DNA from: Folioceros fuciformis
Lineage: Eukaryota > Anthocerotophyta > Anthocerotopsida > Anthocerotales
Length of the DNA: 64,000 nucleotides
Direction: 5' to 3'
Assembly (NCBI GenBank): GCA_049999805.1
Contig: JBNGIO010006274.1
Coordinates: 143,818-207,817, forward strand
The position numbers and the translations under genes are program-made. Under the pieces are notes generated by a model. It was given only the letters and a program-made list of their open reading frames with translations, made no database searches and was not told the origin of the DNA. This document shows positions 22,301 to 34,550 of the stretch, piece by piece. The first letter of the stretch is position 1. Each line of letters starts with the position of its first letter.

Positions 22301-23335
22301 CCTCAGGAAGATGACAGCGTGGAAGATGATCTAGAGCCGGAAACTGATGGTGATGGAGATGGAGACGACATCGAGCACAAGATTACCATGGTCGGATTCG
22401 AGTATGGCGACGCAGGCCGAGCACGCTTGCAGCAAGAAACTGAGGAGGAGACTCGAGGAGGAAGAATCGAAGAGGAGGTAGGTACGGAGAGACGGTTGAC
22501 CAGTCGTAGGGATGCTCGAAGGCTGAGAAGAGGTGACGCCATTCTGGAGCAGATTGACGCATGGCTAGACGTGGAAACTGCACGTGAAGCGCCCAAGAGC
22601 AGTGAAGGGGAGAGCAGCGAAGAGCAGAAAAATGTCATCGTGGTTGGGAGCCCAACCCGGCATGGGAAGGAGGAACCTCTGCTGGACGAAATTCTGCATG
22701 ACATGCTGGATGCGCATCTCAGCAACTCAGCTGACGCCGAGGAGGTGGACGAGGACGAGAAGTTACGTCAGCTGGGCAAGTCCAATCTGGACAAATGGTT
22801 GCACGTTCTCCTTCATAAGGAGGCCGTTGCAGCGGAGGAGCCTTCCAACATCGAAGGTGATGGCAATGCAGAAGTCTGCCCGGGAACCCCACAGGCGGAG
22901 GACGAATCCTTGGAAAGATTGAGGATGGACTTCACTAACGCGGTGGCCAAAGAAAGGTCAGAGCAGGAGATCAATGGCGAAAAACCAACAGGCCTCCTGG
23001 TTGCCTTGCTGAAGAAACTGAGCTTCCGACCTCCGGTGGAAACCAAACACTGGCTGCGGTCTTCTCTCTCAGTCAAACGCACAGAAGAGGCGAAAGGTGT
23101 GTGCGAAGAGCAAGAGGGAACATTCCATGGTGGAGCAGAAGTAGAAGAAATTCCCGCAGCGACGGCAGTGGCTGGCCGCACCAGTGACGAGGATGCTTGC
23201 GGAGGCGTTGGGGGAGATTTTGCCGCACCCTCATCGTCACTGCGAGCTTCGATCAAAGCCTGCACGGTAGCATGGAAACGAGCAGTGAAGAAGATGGAGA
23301 CTCGGCCAGTTTCAACGACGTGGGCACTGTTGTAA
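19331..23335 (+). CDS. HNH-like plus Myb/SANT protein (At1g58220 type), multi-exon
   Basis: This is a putative nuclear DNA-binding protein with an HNH-nuclease-like N-terminus and one Myb repeat. Exon 1 is 19331-19507 (MLARTFLSEAERQVDPQLGY). Exon 2 is 19601-19716. Exon 3 is 19812-19930 (FRVDMYGNVLYWNADAGSPL, then WEIDHWFPHS). The next exon (from about 20050) has GGKTVMSNLRVLQWQ and LEFLVPWWDLQLGVSINQFL. DHWFP...GG.T...NL is an HNH-type pattern. The Myb repeat is at about 20640-20805: RRWSLEEEEALRRAVHKFG, then GSWKEI. A coiled-coil exon follows (20905-21238), then a last exon (about 21320-23335) of some 670 residues, acidic and low in complexity. The splice joining the exon near 20340-20590 to the Myb exon was not settled. 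Plant homologues are annotated as Myb-family or homeodomain-like proteins, and nuclease activity is untested. Conserved N-terminus: sure; function: unsure. Confidence 0.85.
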
Positions 23336-23639
23336 CTGGCCTCCATAGGATTTTTTCACGTACTCACGTGCAAATTTTGGGACGTCTTCGTTGTACATAA
23401 AGTATTTTGGATAGGTAGCGCATGCGTCTGAGGAAATCATTCGCGGATTTTCTGATGAAATTGGTGTTTGATGTTAAACGGTTTACGGTTTAGAGTTTTC
23501 GGATACGAAATCGAAAACTGGTAGTGGCTGTGGTGGGAGATTCTGGTGACAGTTTGGCGCGCTGGAGCATCAGACATCATGAACGTATTTTTTATTTGTC
23601 CTAATCTATTTCATTACAAACGGCCTGCCATGTATCTTC

Positions 23640-24265
23640 AGGACCGGTCATCGAAGGCGCCACTGTTCTGCAGTTATAATTGCAGACCAATCGTTCTTGA
23701 GAAGCTCTGCGTCCATGATGAGTTCACAGAACGTACGAAATCCTGCGCCGCTGCTGGGACCACCAACTCCCAACCTGGTCTTCGTCGTGCAGTGGAGGGG
23801 AATATGCTGGAACATGAGACCTTGTCTCATTTGTCAACTTAGTGACAAATAGGCGAGAGATGTGCATGGGCGGCTACTATGTGTGCTCGTTCGCTTCTAA
23901 TGCTGCGTCTACACAGATTGCTCCAAATGCACTGCGTGACCCAGAACACTCACCGGCTGCACACCGGTGCATGCTGCCGCCTGCAGAGGTCCGTTATTGA
24001 CACTGTTAGTCCAAGCGGGAGTGGTAAGTGGCTCGGAAGTTCCAGATGTATCTTGGTGTATAGCTGACAGTTTCTAGGAAAGGGTGTGCCCCTTTCCCAA
24101 GTATGTACGACTCCAATATACTGGCTCGGCGACCCGGAGCGGATATCGAAGCTTTATCCGCCAAGCCACGAGCCATGTCTTGGTCAATGTTGAGCAAGCA
24201 ATTTTCCAGCTCCGTAACAAGTATCTCGTTCACATCACCTACTGGTGCACCACTGGAAGTGAATA
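23640..24265 (-). pseudogene. broken partial copy of nicastrin 3' half
   Basis: Read on the minus strand, the sequence follows the end of the intact nicastrin gene. It shows GDVNEILVTELENCLLNIDQ (nicastrin here: VDVNETLVQELVNCLLKIDE), then SISAPGRR, FLETVSYTPRYIWNF and a stop after HSRLD. Later pieces match HVPAYSPPLH and the region ending in the Cys/Thr stretch near the final membrane segment. Stops and frameshifts break it. Sequence related to the intron at 33786-33868 of the intact gene is still present, so the copy came from DNA and not from mRNA. The upstream three quarters of the gene and the last exon's end are missing. Confidence 0.85.
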
Positions 24266-26966
24266 CCTGAAAGAACGTAAGATGTCCCAAGTAGCAAGCA
24301 TGTATGGCCGGGGGAGCCGTTGTGATCATTTCTCCATTTTTCTGCTGTGGTGCATTGCAAGACTATGTGCAGGAGAAACGGAATCCCATGGTCCACCCAC
24401 CAACCACACATCAACTCTCTCACCACCATCTCCACTCTAAGTTTCAACCCATGGCTATGTCTAGTTGGTTCTCCAACTAGATCTATTGTTTCTTCGTATC
24501 ATTGCATCTTCATAGAGATTTCCATTTTGGCAGCTTCAAGTGCTAATAGGCACTGAGAAAAAGCTGCTAACCCAGCAGCAAGCAACAATGTCCTTGCCCA
24601 ATCGAGTAGAAGACTTCCAGTGCTTCACTATTCTATATTGTAGACCTTATTGCACAATCGACAATGTCATCCTTCAATGCCATCCTTCTCCTAGTCTACC
24701 TTCTTCATTTTTCTGCATTGTACACCTTCTTGCACAAACGACAATGTCATCCTTCACCTAGTCGTCTTTTAACCGATTAAAGCTGGACTCTCTAGTGTTG
24801 CAAGCGCACCCGACCACTAATCTTGTGGCAGTCATCTTGTAGATAGTATCGTACATAAAGGCTTAGACTAGATGATCCATAGAGGTAAGCCTATAGGAAG
24901 GATACGTCTCTCTCGAGGAGTATGGAGTTTTTGTGTGCTGCTTTTGTGTTCCTTGGAAAAGGGGCTCTCTTAGGGGCTTCTCGCGATAGTTTAAATAGTA
25001 GGGCATTGGAGCTGGTACTACGTATGTACATGATTCCGTCTTCCTATCCTTTCTGCCCCTCTCCCTCCTCCTCCTCCTCCTCCTCCTTTGCGTGTGGCTG
25101 CAGGTGGACAGAAATGGAGTCCCGGTCTGAAAATCAAAGTGTTACAGGGACAGGGCTCAGTGACCTAAGTTTGTTAGATGCCCGCGCAATCCTCGGTTTC
25201 ACCTGGAACTTTGGAGTGGAAAACTCCAAGTTGAAGCCTGTGTGTCCGTGGGCCAGGTTGCCGGCCCGCTCAGATATTTTGGCTGGTTCGTATGTACACA
25301 TACAGTACTTGGATGCTGCTGCCTTGCGAAGATAGGAAGGAACCACGATCCTGTGATCCCCCGAGCACGGCGTGCTCTTCTCCCCAAGATCCTGCGGTTA
25401 ACACGCCATTTCTTTCTCTTCTGTATCTATTAGGGAGACCGGACAGGAACCCACACGAAAGCCGCTTCAAACTGGAGCCGTGGCTGGGCGTATGGTGAAA
25501 ACAGCAATCCCGATACTCGTTGATGAAATCGATATGACTTGAACAGCAACCCGATGAAATATCCGAGATGAGAGGGCCGTTGGAGTTACATGCGGAGCGG
25601 AGCGCTGATGTTATACCATAATCTGTTGTGTAAGAGAAGAAGCGAGGAGATGACGATGGGCAGCAAGCTCAAGCGAGAGGGAACGATAATTGGAAAAAGC
25701 CGTTGCATTGAAAGTGGGGGAAGTAAACGTAAGCAAGTGTGGTCCGGCCCGTGTGGGCGTGGGGAGAAGAATAACTACGAGGGTACTGCGCACAGTTAGA
25801 TTTTTGGGATATTGTGCCTGCTTGCTACAAACAAACCTGTGAATCATAGTAAATTATTGAACTGGAAACGTGGAGCGCGGAGAGCCCCGGTTTGACCGGG
25901 TTTGTGTCGGTGGGCGATGTGCGGTGTGCGGTGCATCCTCGGGGCCGTGAAGTGGGGCGGGGTTTAGGGTTTTGCAGAGCGCGCAATTTGCAGGGAGAGG
26001 TGGGCCTGGGAGAGGAGGTATGGCGCGCTTGCTGCAGCCAAGCGGAGCGGGGAGCCGAGTCCCAGTCCCAGCCCGAGAGCCCGTCACAAAAGGAAGGTGT
26101 TCCCTCCCAGGGAACCTAGGGGGACTGGGCCCATGGCCCGAAGCCCAAGGCCTCCAATGGCCCAATAAGCACACCCACCTGGGCGGGCCTTTGTGTTGCA
26201 AACCCCAGCAGTGCACCCCACTGGACATGCTCGCATCAACCGTCGTCCAACAAAAAACTTTTGTTTATGACCGTGGCCGGGACTGGGATCTGGATCGGGA
26301 CTCCCCGCCAACGCAACTGTAGGCTCGTCCTTGCCTTCTCTTTACATATCCATGTGTTCAGTACCATAGCGAAATCATTTCTTCCCGCCAAGCTCGGGCC
26401 TTGGCACTCTGAGTGGCAGGTAGGGAGCGACCTGTCAGCTCCTTTCTTTCATCAGCCGAACAACTCGCCGCCACCAGCAAGCAAGCAGAAACAATTGCAG
26501 CGGCATCCAGCAGGAACAACAACAGTGAACAGCAATCGCATCGGCTGGCTACCGCGAATCCTTCTTCTCTCCCGCCATCGCCTTTCCCCATTGCTGCCTG
26601 CCTGCCTGCCTGCGTGTCTGCCTGCTTGTCTGCCTGCTGTTTCCCCTGTTGCTTCTGTTTGCTAGCAGCAGCTGCTGCTGCTACAGCTCCTGCTCCGCCT
26701 CCGCCTCTTGCTGCTCCTGTTGCCAGCTTCACCACCCGGCAATGCTGCTTCCCATCGGCTTTAGATACCACGAGCAGCGGAAGCCGCAGCAGCTGCACCC
26801 CCCGGCTGCCCTCCCCTAGATCGCCGCCTCGGCGCTGGCCGGAGCGAGCAGCTCGCCCATGGAGGCTTAGCTGGGGTGCGGGTGTGGCGTGGCGTGGCGT
26901 GGCGTGGCGTGACGTTGTGAGGGGGAAGACGGGAGGTCTCTGCTCAGGTGTCGGGCCTTCACGCCC
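24266..26966. other. intergenic with microsatellites, no convincing gene
   Basis: An ATG frame at 24922-25335 (137 codons, Ser-rich centre from a TCC repeat) has no recognisable domain and is not called as a gene. Simple repeats are seen: (TCC)n near 25061-25087, (TGCC/TGTC)n near 26597-26640 and (GTGGC)n near 26884-26911. The stretch from about 26300 on is probably the promoter and leader of CSLA. Confidence 0.5.
26884..26911. repeat. (GTGGC)n microsatellite
   Basis: Five to six perfect copies of GTGGC in a row, ending 'gtggcgtgacg', about 55 bp upstream of the CSLA start codon. It is probably in the 5' leader. Confidence 0.85.
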
Positions 26967-29383
26967 ATGTCTCTCACCAATGCCTTCCTCCCCGAGCTCG
27001 TGGTAGAGCGCGGATCCTGGGGCGACGAAGCGGTTGGAGACGGCGATGTCGTCTCGCAGCTGGCCGCGCTCTGGCTGCGCTTGCGGGCGCCCGTCGTCGC
27101 CCCGCTGCTGCAGGCCGCCGTCTACCTGTGCCTGCTCATGGTGTTTATGCTGTTTCTGGAGAGAGTTTACATGGCTGTCGTGCTCCTCCTCGTCAAGGTC
27201 CTGGCCTTGTTCCGCAGGCTCAGAGTCCCCAAGTTGGAGCCTGTAGAGGGGGACATTGAGATGGGAAGCCATGTCCAGGGGGATTGCCCCGTCGTGCTCG
27301 TCCAGATTCCCATGTATAACGAGAAGGAGGTGAGTCCCTGCCGCTTTCTTTCATCATTCCTCTTCTCTTGTTCCTGGGCTTGACCGTCTTCTTGCCCTTC
27401 CTTGCCGCCCCAGGTGTACCAGTTATCCATTCAAGCTGCGTGCGGCCTGGTATGGCCCGCGGATCGCATCATCATCCAGGTGCTGGACGACTCCACGGAC
27501 CCCCAGATCAAGGTCAGCATGCTTTTCCTCCGCCGCGCTCAGTTGAGCCGCCTGCTTCCTTGTGGAATTCGTCAGCTTGCCTGGAATCCCACGAGTATTG
27601 ATCGGAAGGCAGCGCATGCGCATCGTGGCAGGCCATGGTGGAGATGGAGTGCCAGAGATGGAGGAGCAAGGGTATCAATATCAAATACGAGACCCGCGAG
27701 AATCGAAAGGGCTACAAGGCGGGGGCACTCCGAGCGGGAATGGAGAAGGAGTACGTTCGGACGTGCGAGTTCGTGGCAATATTCGACGCCGACTTCCAGC
27801 CGCAACCGGAGTTCCTCCAGCTCACATTGCCGCATCTGCGGAAGGACCCTCAGCTTGCCTTGGTGCAGGCGCGCTGGGCTTTCGGTAAGTATCGCAACCG
27901 AACTCTCCTCTCACTCTTGCTGCTTACCTTTCTTCTTCTTCTCTACCCCGCCTTCGCTTATGAACCACACTTGGCATTGTATGCAGTTAACAACAACGAA
28001 TGCTTGCTTACGAAGATGCAAGACATGTCCCTGGGCTACCATTTCTCCGTGGAGCAACCGGTGGGATCTGGATGTCACTCCTTTTTCGGCTTCAATGGTA
28101 GGTTTTACGCCGGCTCTCGTTCCGACCTTTCATCCTTGCACACTCCAATTCAATTCTCTCAGCCACCTTGCTTGCTCTCTCCCACTTTTGTCAGGCACCG
28201 CGGGAGTGTGGCGGATATCTGCTATCAGCGAGGCAGGCGGGTGGAACGATCGCACAACAGTGGAGGACATGGATCTGGCAGTTCGTGCCAGCCTCAAAGG
28301 TTGGAAGTTTCTTTTCAGAGGAGACATCAAGGTCAAAAGCGAGCTCCCAAGTACCTTCAAAGCGTACCGTTACCAGCAGCATCGCTGGTCCTGCGGACCA
28401 GCCAGTCTGTTCCGAAGGATTCTTCCACAAATTTTGAAAAACAAGGTCAGTTCTGTCGTTGCTCTTCCCTTCTTTTGCCAGGGAAAGAACCGCCTGTGTT
28501 CGACTTGCTCACCCGAGTGTTTCATGATATGCAATGGCCAGAGAGTTTCCCTCTACACCAAATGGCACATCATCTACTCGTTCTTTGTGGTGAGGAAATT
28601 GGTTGCGCATCTCGTGACTTTCTTCTTCTTCTCCCTCATCATTCCTGCCACCGTCCTTGTTCCCGAAGTTCGCTTACCTGTATGGGGAACAATTTATGCG
28701 CCTTCCGTCATCACGTTTCTCAACGCGGCGGTCAGCTTCAGGTACACATCCACTGCTTCTTCACCCATTACGCACTCCTGACTGTTCTCTGGGATATCTT
28801 CCTCCTCACCGTGCTGCCCACCCTGTTGTGATGATCCTACAGGTCCCTTCATCTGCTAGTGTTCTGGATCCTGTTCGAGAATGTCATGTCGCTGCACAGA
28901 AGCAAAGCTACTATCATCGGCCTTTTCGACCTCGGGCGTGTCAATGAGTGGATTGTCACCGAGAAGCTGGGCGACGTCATGAAACTCAAGTCTGTTGCTC
29001 TCAAATTGGGCAAGAGACGAATGAAATTTGGAGAAAGGTGAGCGGCCTGCACAAACATCAACCACTCACTCTCTCCTTCCTTCTCCCCTTTCACCTGACA
29101 GTTGTGCGAACACCCACCCGCCGTGGCAGCTCTCTCCCATGCCCCTGCCTTGACAGTTGCAGGGCGATGTCCCACTCTGATTTTCTGTCCTCTTCTTGTC
29201 GGTACGTGTGTTCGACTTTGCAGGCTCCACGCGCTCGAGCTCTTCACCGCCTTTTACCTCTTCTTCTGCGCTTCATACGACTTGGCATTCGGAAGAAATT
29301 ACTTTTGGATCTACTTGTACAGTCAATCCGTGGCGTACTTCATTTGTGGCTTTGGCTACGTTGGGACCATTGTCCCGTCCTAG
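26967..29383 (+). CDS. CSLA: CSLA-type glucomannan 4-beta-mannosyltransferase, 8 exons, 543 aa
   Basis: This is a Golgi GT2 enzyme that makes the beta-1,4-mannan or glucomannan backbone from GDP-mannose. The exons are 26967-27329, 27414-27512, 27632-27884, 27987-28097, 28195-28445, 28542-28741, 28843-29037 and 29224-29383. They splice in frame to 543 residues, the usual CSLA length. The catalytic residues are all there: VQIPMYNEKEVYQLSIQAAC, DDSTD (about 146-150), DAD (about 206-208), TVEDMD (about 297-302) and QQHRW (about 336-340). One or two hydrophobic segments precede the GT domain (LLQAAVYLCLLMVFMLF) and several follow it, as in the family. The ending FGYVGTIVPS matches the typical CSLA C-terminus. 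CSLA is favoured over CSLC because of this short end and the EDMDLAVRASLKGWKF context. The gene converges on PRXIIE. Confidence 0.95.
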
Positions 29384-29661
29384 TAATTTACATGCGTACG
29401 TATTACGCAATCGGAAGGAAACAATTATTGCCTGCTTCGCTTCCGCCCCTCCCACTCTCTCCCTGCGTGCATCATGTGGCGTGGAAGGTCACGTTCATTT
29501 CACGTCGTGGTGGAGCCGAGCTCCTGCACGGTCTTACTTTCAGCCTCTCTGAACACATACTCTCTCGTGCAAACAAAGAAGAAAACGAAAAAGAGCGGAA
29601 CACTCATTTACAAAACGTCAGGCCGAGTACAGCGATATCGGGCAACATTTCACCCGTTTTC

Positions 29662-30426
29662 TCACAAGGCCTTGAGAATTTCCTCTGCCCCACTGATAGT
29701 GAAGGCACCGCCCTCCTCCAGATTCAGAACCTTCACGACGCCGTCATCGGCAAGCAGGGCGTAGCGGCGTGATCGGATCCCCAGGAGGGCCGGCTTGTCG
29801 CTCAGATCCACCGCAACGCCCAGTGCCTTGGTGAAAACGGCGTTACCGTCGGAGAGCAGCAGCACCTTATCCCCCACTCCCACACTCTCGCCCCAGGCAC
29901 GAAGCACGAAGGTGTCGTTCACAGACACGCAGGCGATGGTGTCCACGCCCTTGGCCCGCAGCTCGTCCGCCTTTTCCAAGAAGCCTGGCAAGTGCTTCTG
30001 CGAGCAGGTCGGGGTGAAGGCCCCGGGCACCGCGAAGAGCACCACCTTCTTTCCCTTGGTCAGCTCCGACACCTTCACCACCTGTATGTTCCCTTCCTGA
30101 TCGAAGTAGGAGAGCTCCGCCTCCGGGAGCTTCTCTCCAACCGAGATGCTCCTGGACGGCGCAGCTGTGGCCGGCACGCTCGCCCCCGCCGCTGTGGCCA
30201 TACACCGCACCAAAGGCGCCAGCGCTCTCAGCCCCTTGAGAGGCGCCGCTACGGCCCGCATTCCTGCCAACCCTTGCACCTGAGCCTGCAGCTGCTGCCC
30301 AATCTGCGGCGGAGAATTCCATCTCCCAGTCGCCACGGCCGACCGCGGCCGGGGCCCGGACGACAGCGCCAGAGATCGCCCACAGGCGGAGAAGGTGGAT
30401 GCCATGTTGCTGGCGGTGGAGGCCAT
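29662..30426 (-). CDS. PRXIIE: type-II peroxiredoxin, plastid (PRXIIE), 254 aa, no introns
   Basis: This is a thiol peroxidase reducing H2O2 and alkyl hydroperoxides, probably in the chloroplast. The ATG is at 30424-30426. About 75 residues rich in Ser, Ala and Arg form a likely transit peptide, followed by a second possible mature start near MATAAG. The catalytic motif [10 protein letters not shown] places the peroxidatic Cys at about residue 141. The second Cys, in TIACVSVND at about 166, keeps the 25-residue spacing of type-II enzymes. [20 protein letters not shown] near the C-terminus is also typical. The frame has no introns, unlike nearly every other gene here. It is divergent from nicastrin. 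Confidence 0.96.
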   Translation of the reverse strand: MASTASNMASTFSACGRSLALSSGPRPRSAVATGRWNSPPQIGQQLQAQVQGLAGMRAVAAPLKGLRALAPLVRCMATAAGASVPATAAPSRSISVGEKLPEAELSYFDQEGNIQVVKVSELTKGKKVVLFAVPGAFTPTCSQKHLPGFLEKADELRAKGVDTIACVSVNDTFVLRAWGESVGVGDKVLLLSDGNAVFTKALGVAVDLSDKPALLGIRSRRYALLADDGVVKVLNLEEGGAFTISGAEEILKAL

Positions 30427-30619
30427 ATCTCCTGCTGAGACCCTTGCTTCTTGGGGCTGCTCACTGCTGATTTTGCGATGGACAGGGTAGTGATAACCCC
30501 GAGTCCAGCAGGCAACAGACCTAGTGTTTCCCCTTCCTCCTCGTCAAGAACGAGCTAGGCTAAGCGTGCAAACGAAGCGGGGGCCGACACGGTCGACCCA
30601 CCGTTCCGGCTAGCCCGCC
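30427..30619. promoter_or_regulatory. 193-bp divergent promoter region between PRXIIE and nicastrin
   Basis: The start codons of the two genes lie back to back 193 bp apart. No obvious TATA box is seen. Shared control is an inference from the distance. Confidence 0.5.
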
Positions 30620-33600
30620 ATGGCTGTCCCTGTCATCGTCCACCTGTTCCTCTGGTTGCTGCTGCCTGCCACCTCCCCTGGCCTCGCGTTCTGCGCCCCG
30701 CTGCGATCCGTGCCCGAGCTCGACGCTGCCATGTACCAAGTCCTGGACGCCACTCCGTGCGTCAGGCTGCTCAATCTCACGGGAGAGGTTGGTTGCGCCA
30801 GTAAGCTCCATCCGGTCTCTGCATCCTCTGCTGGTGTGCTGTCCCCGCTCTCGTCCGAGTGCACAGTTGCTCATCTCAGGCCGTGGGGTGCAGATCCTGG
30901 GAGGCTCAAAGTGAGAGCTCCTATTTGGCACTTCGCGGACCTCAGCACCTCGCTCCCGGAGCCTGTCTCCGTTCTCCTCCCATCGTCTGAGCTGCGGGAA
31001 TTCCTGTCCAGGTTTATGTTGTACCTGGCTCTTCGTTCGCAACTCCAGCCCCATGTCCGTGGGGTACTTAATTTTTCTGCCTGGTGCAGGGGTGTGCACC
31101 AATTTGCACCACTGGTGGCAGGGATTCTGGTGGAATATGAGGATGGCAACGACACATCTGGTATTCCTTCCATTCCGTCTGCTTGTGGTTTAAAGACTTG
31201 AGTGTCGGGAACACGGTGCTGAGGGCTCATTGCGTGCTGGATTTTCAGCAGTCTTCTCTGCTGACTCAACTTTCCCACAAGCACCGTTCTCGGGCTACGG
31301 CGATGGCTACGTGTGGAATCCTACGGTGACAATGATTTCCTCGCTCTCGGTCGTTGGGTGACGCCCCGTCAGCAATTCTTTGATATAGCTTTCATGTCTG
31401 TTCAGGGATCTGGTCTTGTGCACGGCGTTTTCAACATTCCCGTTTTCCAGCTCTCCCCGCAGAGTACCGTTTCCGCTCGCGAGGTATTACCCGACAACTT
31501 GGCGGATGCTAGTGCTTACCGTGTATCATGGGACCGACTGAACGTGCGTGCAAAACAGGTAGCGTCTAAGAACCGGGAGAGCAATCTGCAGTATCCGGTG
31601 CATGTTGCGGAATTCGACTTGGTTATGCAGGTCAGCTTGTTTCTTCGTGCTTGTGTCTCTGCGCAAGGTGCTCCAGGCGCCTGGTGGACAGGGCCGTGTC
31701 GTGGTGGGAAATTCCTGAGGTCTGAATCCTTTGCAGACAACCAAGTCAGGGACAAGAACATCAAAATCATGTCTGGAAGAGCGGTCGTGCTTGCCTTTGG
31801 GGGGTTACAGGTCAGTCGAAAATATATGCCCAAACACCCTTGAAGATAGGCTTGTTCTTGTCTGCATAGTTCGTGAGTCCCGTCTGTTCCTAACGGTAGA
31901 GGCCTTCTGGTGGCACGAATGCAGTGTGTTGTCGGCGCTTCCACCTTTTAACTCATCATCAGCTTGCGGAAAACCTGCTGTCCTTGCTATGGCATCGATG
32001 GATTCCATGTCCTTGTTCAGGGATTTAACACCAGGCGCTGACTCGCCACTCTCTGTGAGTCTCAACTGGAGGCGTTCTTGAATGCTTCAGCCCTTTACCC
32101 GGAGAGCTGTGAAACTTGGTGACTAGTGCGTTAACCTGATCTTGGTCAGATCTCTATCTGGCAAGCTATAGGTCTGTTCTTCACAGGTCAAGGATCAGCT
32201 TTCATTTAGCGTATCACAGTTTCCTTCATCATTAATGCCTCGGCAAATATGGTATTCGCAGGGCATGATTGCTCTGCTAGCTGCAGCGGATGCTTTGGGG
32301 AGGCGGGGTTCTGCCCATTTGTGGAAAATGCAGGTCATAACCTTTCGTATGCTTATGCTTCACCTGTTTCTGTGGAACTGAGCACTTGATCTTTCTTAGC
32401 TACAAGGTTTGCAAAACGAGCTGCCTGTTACTCTGCAGACTCTTTTTTACGTCAAAAAGACACAAAAAAATTGTTCTGTCCTCTGTGCAGGTGGTCTTCC
32501 TCTTTCTGGCAGGAGAACCATGGGGATACATTGGGAGTCGCCAATTTTTTGCATCGTTGGCAGCAAATGCACCTCCATTGGCTGACCTTGATCCTTCTTG
32601 CATTCACCAGGTGAGTTCTTATTCAAAACGTGAAGAGTGTTCTGGTGAATTGTAAAACTTCTCTGAATGACCATAATTTGAGTTCTTTGTACCATCAGAT
32701 TCTTGAGATTGGCTCTGTCGGACGGGCCTCCGACTTGGGCTTGACTACCCTATATGCCCACAAGCAACCTGGCCAGGTCTGAATGGAATGCTAAAGGCTT
32801 CGTTTCTTCACAAGATTACCTGTGTTGCTGTTTTTCTCCTAAACCTCCGTGCTGTGGGCATCTTGTGATTAGGGTGGGGAGTCCGCTTCAGTAATGGGAA
32901 TACTTGATGCTTTGCAAGTCTCTGCTGGCGTGCCAGGTTCAAGTATTGAGGTTAAAGATGCGAGCACATCGAATCCGGGGCTCCCACCTTCGTCATTAAG
33001 CTATTTCTTACAGAAGGTTAAACTTTACCTTACTGTTTTTTACCATCTCAAGTTTTCACAGAGTGAGTCTTAAAGTTCACAGTGTTCTGCAGAATGAGAC
33101 CTTTGCAGGTGTTTTACTCGAAGAATTTGATACAGCCTTTGTAAATCGAGCCTTCCACAGCCATTTTGACACTCACGGTACATCTCCCCACCTTCAGGAA
33201 GAAGTCAATTCCAATACTAGGACCATACTTAATAAGAGTCAGAGTGGATACTCATGGTTGCAGCAAACTCATGAGCTGTGGGATTATCGAAGCGAATCAT
33301 TGAGCGTGCCGCTAAGATTTGTTTGTTTTGCAGTGAACGTTACTTCCCTTGCTGAAGCGGCACGCCTCCTAGCTCGAACATTATATGTCCTTGCTAGTGA
33401 TTCAGCTTCGGGTGTTGCAGCAGTAGATGTGAACGAGACGCTTGTTCAGGAGCTGGTGAATTGTTTGCTCAAGATTGACGAAGACGTGGGTTGTGACTTG
33501 GTGGATAAATATTCAATATCAGCTCCAAGGTCGGCAAGCCATTATGTGGGAGTCGTACTTGGGAAACCTTCGGCGAATCCTTTCCTAGAAACTGTCAGCT

Positions 33601-34133
33601 ATACATCACAATTCATCTGGAATTTCCTAGCCAGTTACGGCCCCCGTTTGGACGAACAGTTTGCAGAAAAGACGGCTGCAGGACATCAGCTTGCCGAATG
33701 TTCAGGGACATGCAGCGGATATGGAGAAGTATGTGTTGGCTCCACTTCGAAGAGCAAAGGGGTCTGTCTCCCTACAAACACACGGTAGGCAGCCGTGCAG
33801 ACCCCTACACTACCCCTCGCTCATCTGTCCTTGAGTGACACTGCTAACTGTACGTATCCTTGTTGCAGATATGTTCCAGCCTATTCCCCTCGATTGCATT
33901 ATGGAGATGGAGGTTGGGAGTTGGTCCCAGCAGCGGCGGAGGATGTCATGGGTTCTGTGGACCCAGTATGGACGGAGAGCTTCTGGAGAACAACTGGTCT
34001 GAGATTATTTGTGCAGGACAGTGGCGCGTTCGATAACTTGGTGTTACTGTCAGGCGTGTGTACCACTGCAGTATCCCTCCTTGCAATTGCATGCACTAAA
34101 GCTTTGTTCAGGAAGAGATTGAAGGAAGCATGA
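30620..34133 (+). CDS. NCT: nicastrin, gamma-secretase subunit, multi-exon
   Basis: This is the type-I membrane glycoprotein that forms the substrate-gating ectodomain of gamma-secretase with presenilin, APH-1 and PEN-2. Exon 1 (30620-30800) starts with a signal peptide (VIVHLFLWLLLPATSPGLAF) and contains CVRLLNLTGEVGC. Joined to exon 2 (30894-31011) it gives the conserved C-A-N-P-G. Later blocks are ILVEYEDGNDTSG (about 31120-31160), GYGDGYVWNPT (about 31290-31320), EFDLVMQ (about 31610), FLAGEPWGYIGSRQFF (about 32500-32550, the W-Y-GSR motif), ILEIGSVG (about 32700), a Cys-rich CSGTCSGYGEVC (about 33700) and the last exon (33869-34133) with one membrane segment (LVLLSGVCTTAVSLLAIACT) and a short basic tail. 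N-glycosylation sites are frequent. A partial dead copy lies at 23640-24265. Confidence 0.95.
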
Positions 34134-34368
34134 ATTGAAATCACGGACGACGAGTGGAATGTGACCGAGGGTTTAGGGTTTAGGGACTATGAATCCTTAT
34201 TTTAGTAAGGGTTCGTGGTCTTAGAAGTCAAAATCAGGAGTTAGAAACCCAAGTCCGTGACTTAGTAACTAAACTATTGAATGCTGTCATACCGTGCATG
34301 CCAGGCAGCTCTGCCAGAGGCACAATCATGGCCTCGAGTTATCCGCAGTGTTGTCCAATAACGTGTGT

Positions 34369-34411
34369 TAATATCTGCCATTACAGTAAGGAGTAACGGC
34401 AGATATTAACT
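34369..34411. repeat. imperfect inverted repeat (hairpin)
   Basis: 'gttaatatctgccattac' is followed after about 8 bases by 'gtaacggcagatattaac', an 18-bp stem with one or two mismatches. It could be a hairpin, or the fused ends of a small inverted-repeat element. Confidence 0.7.
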
Positions 34412-34550
34412 CATGTGCCTGAACAAGCCGCCCACTTTGGAGATGGACTAGGATCGGTCAGGATTGCGTTCCTTCCATCTGCTCCTTCTGGCCCCCATCC
34501 TGTTACCAGAGTCTTCCGGAGCAACCAAAGTCATTGTTTGCTCCTGGGAC

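Noticed and set aside
24922-25335. 137-codon ATG frame with a Ser run
   Set aside because: The middle is a TCC microsatellite, no domain is seen, and no splice pattern links it to other exons.
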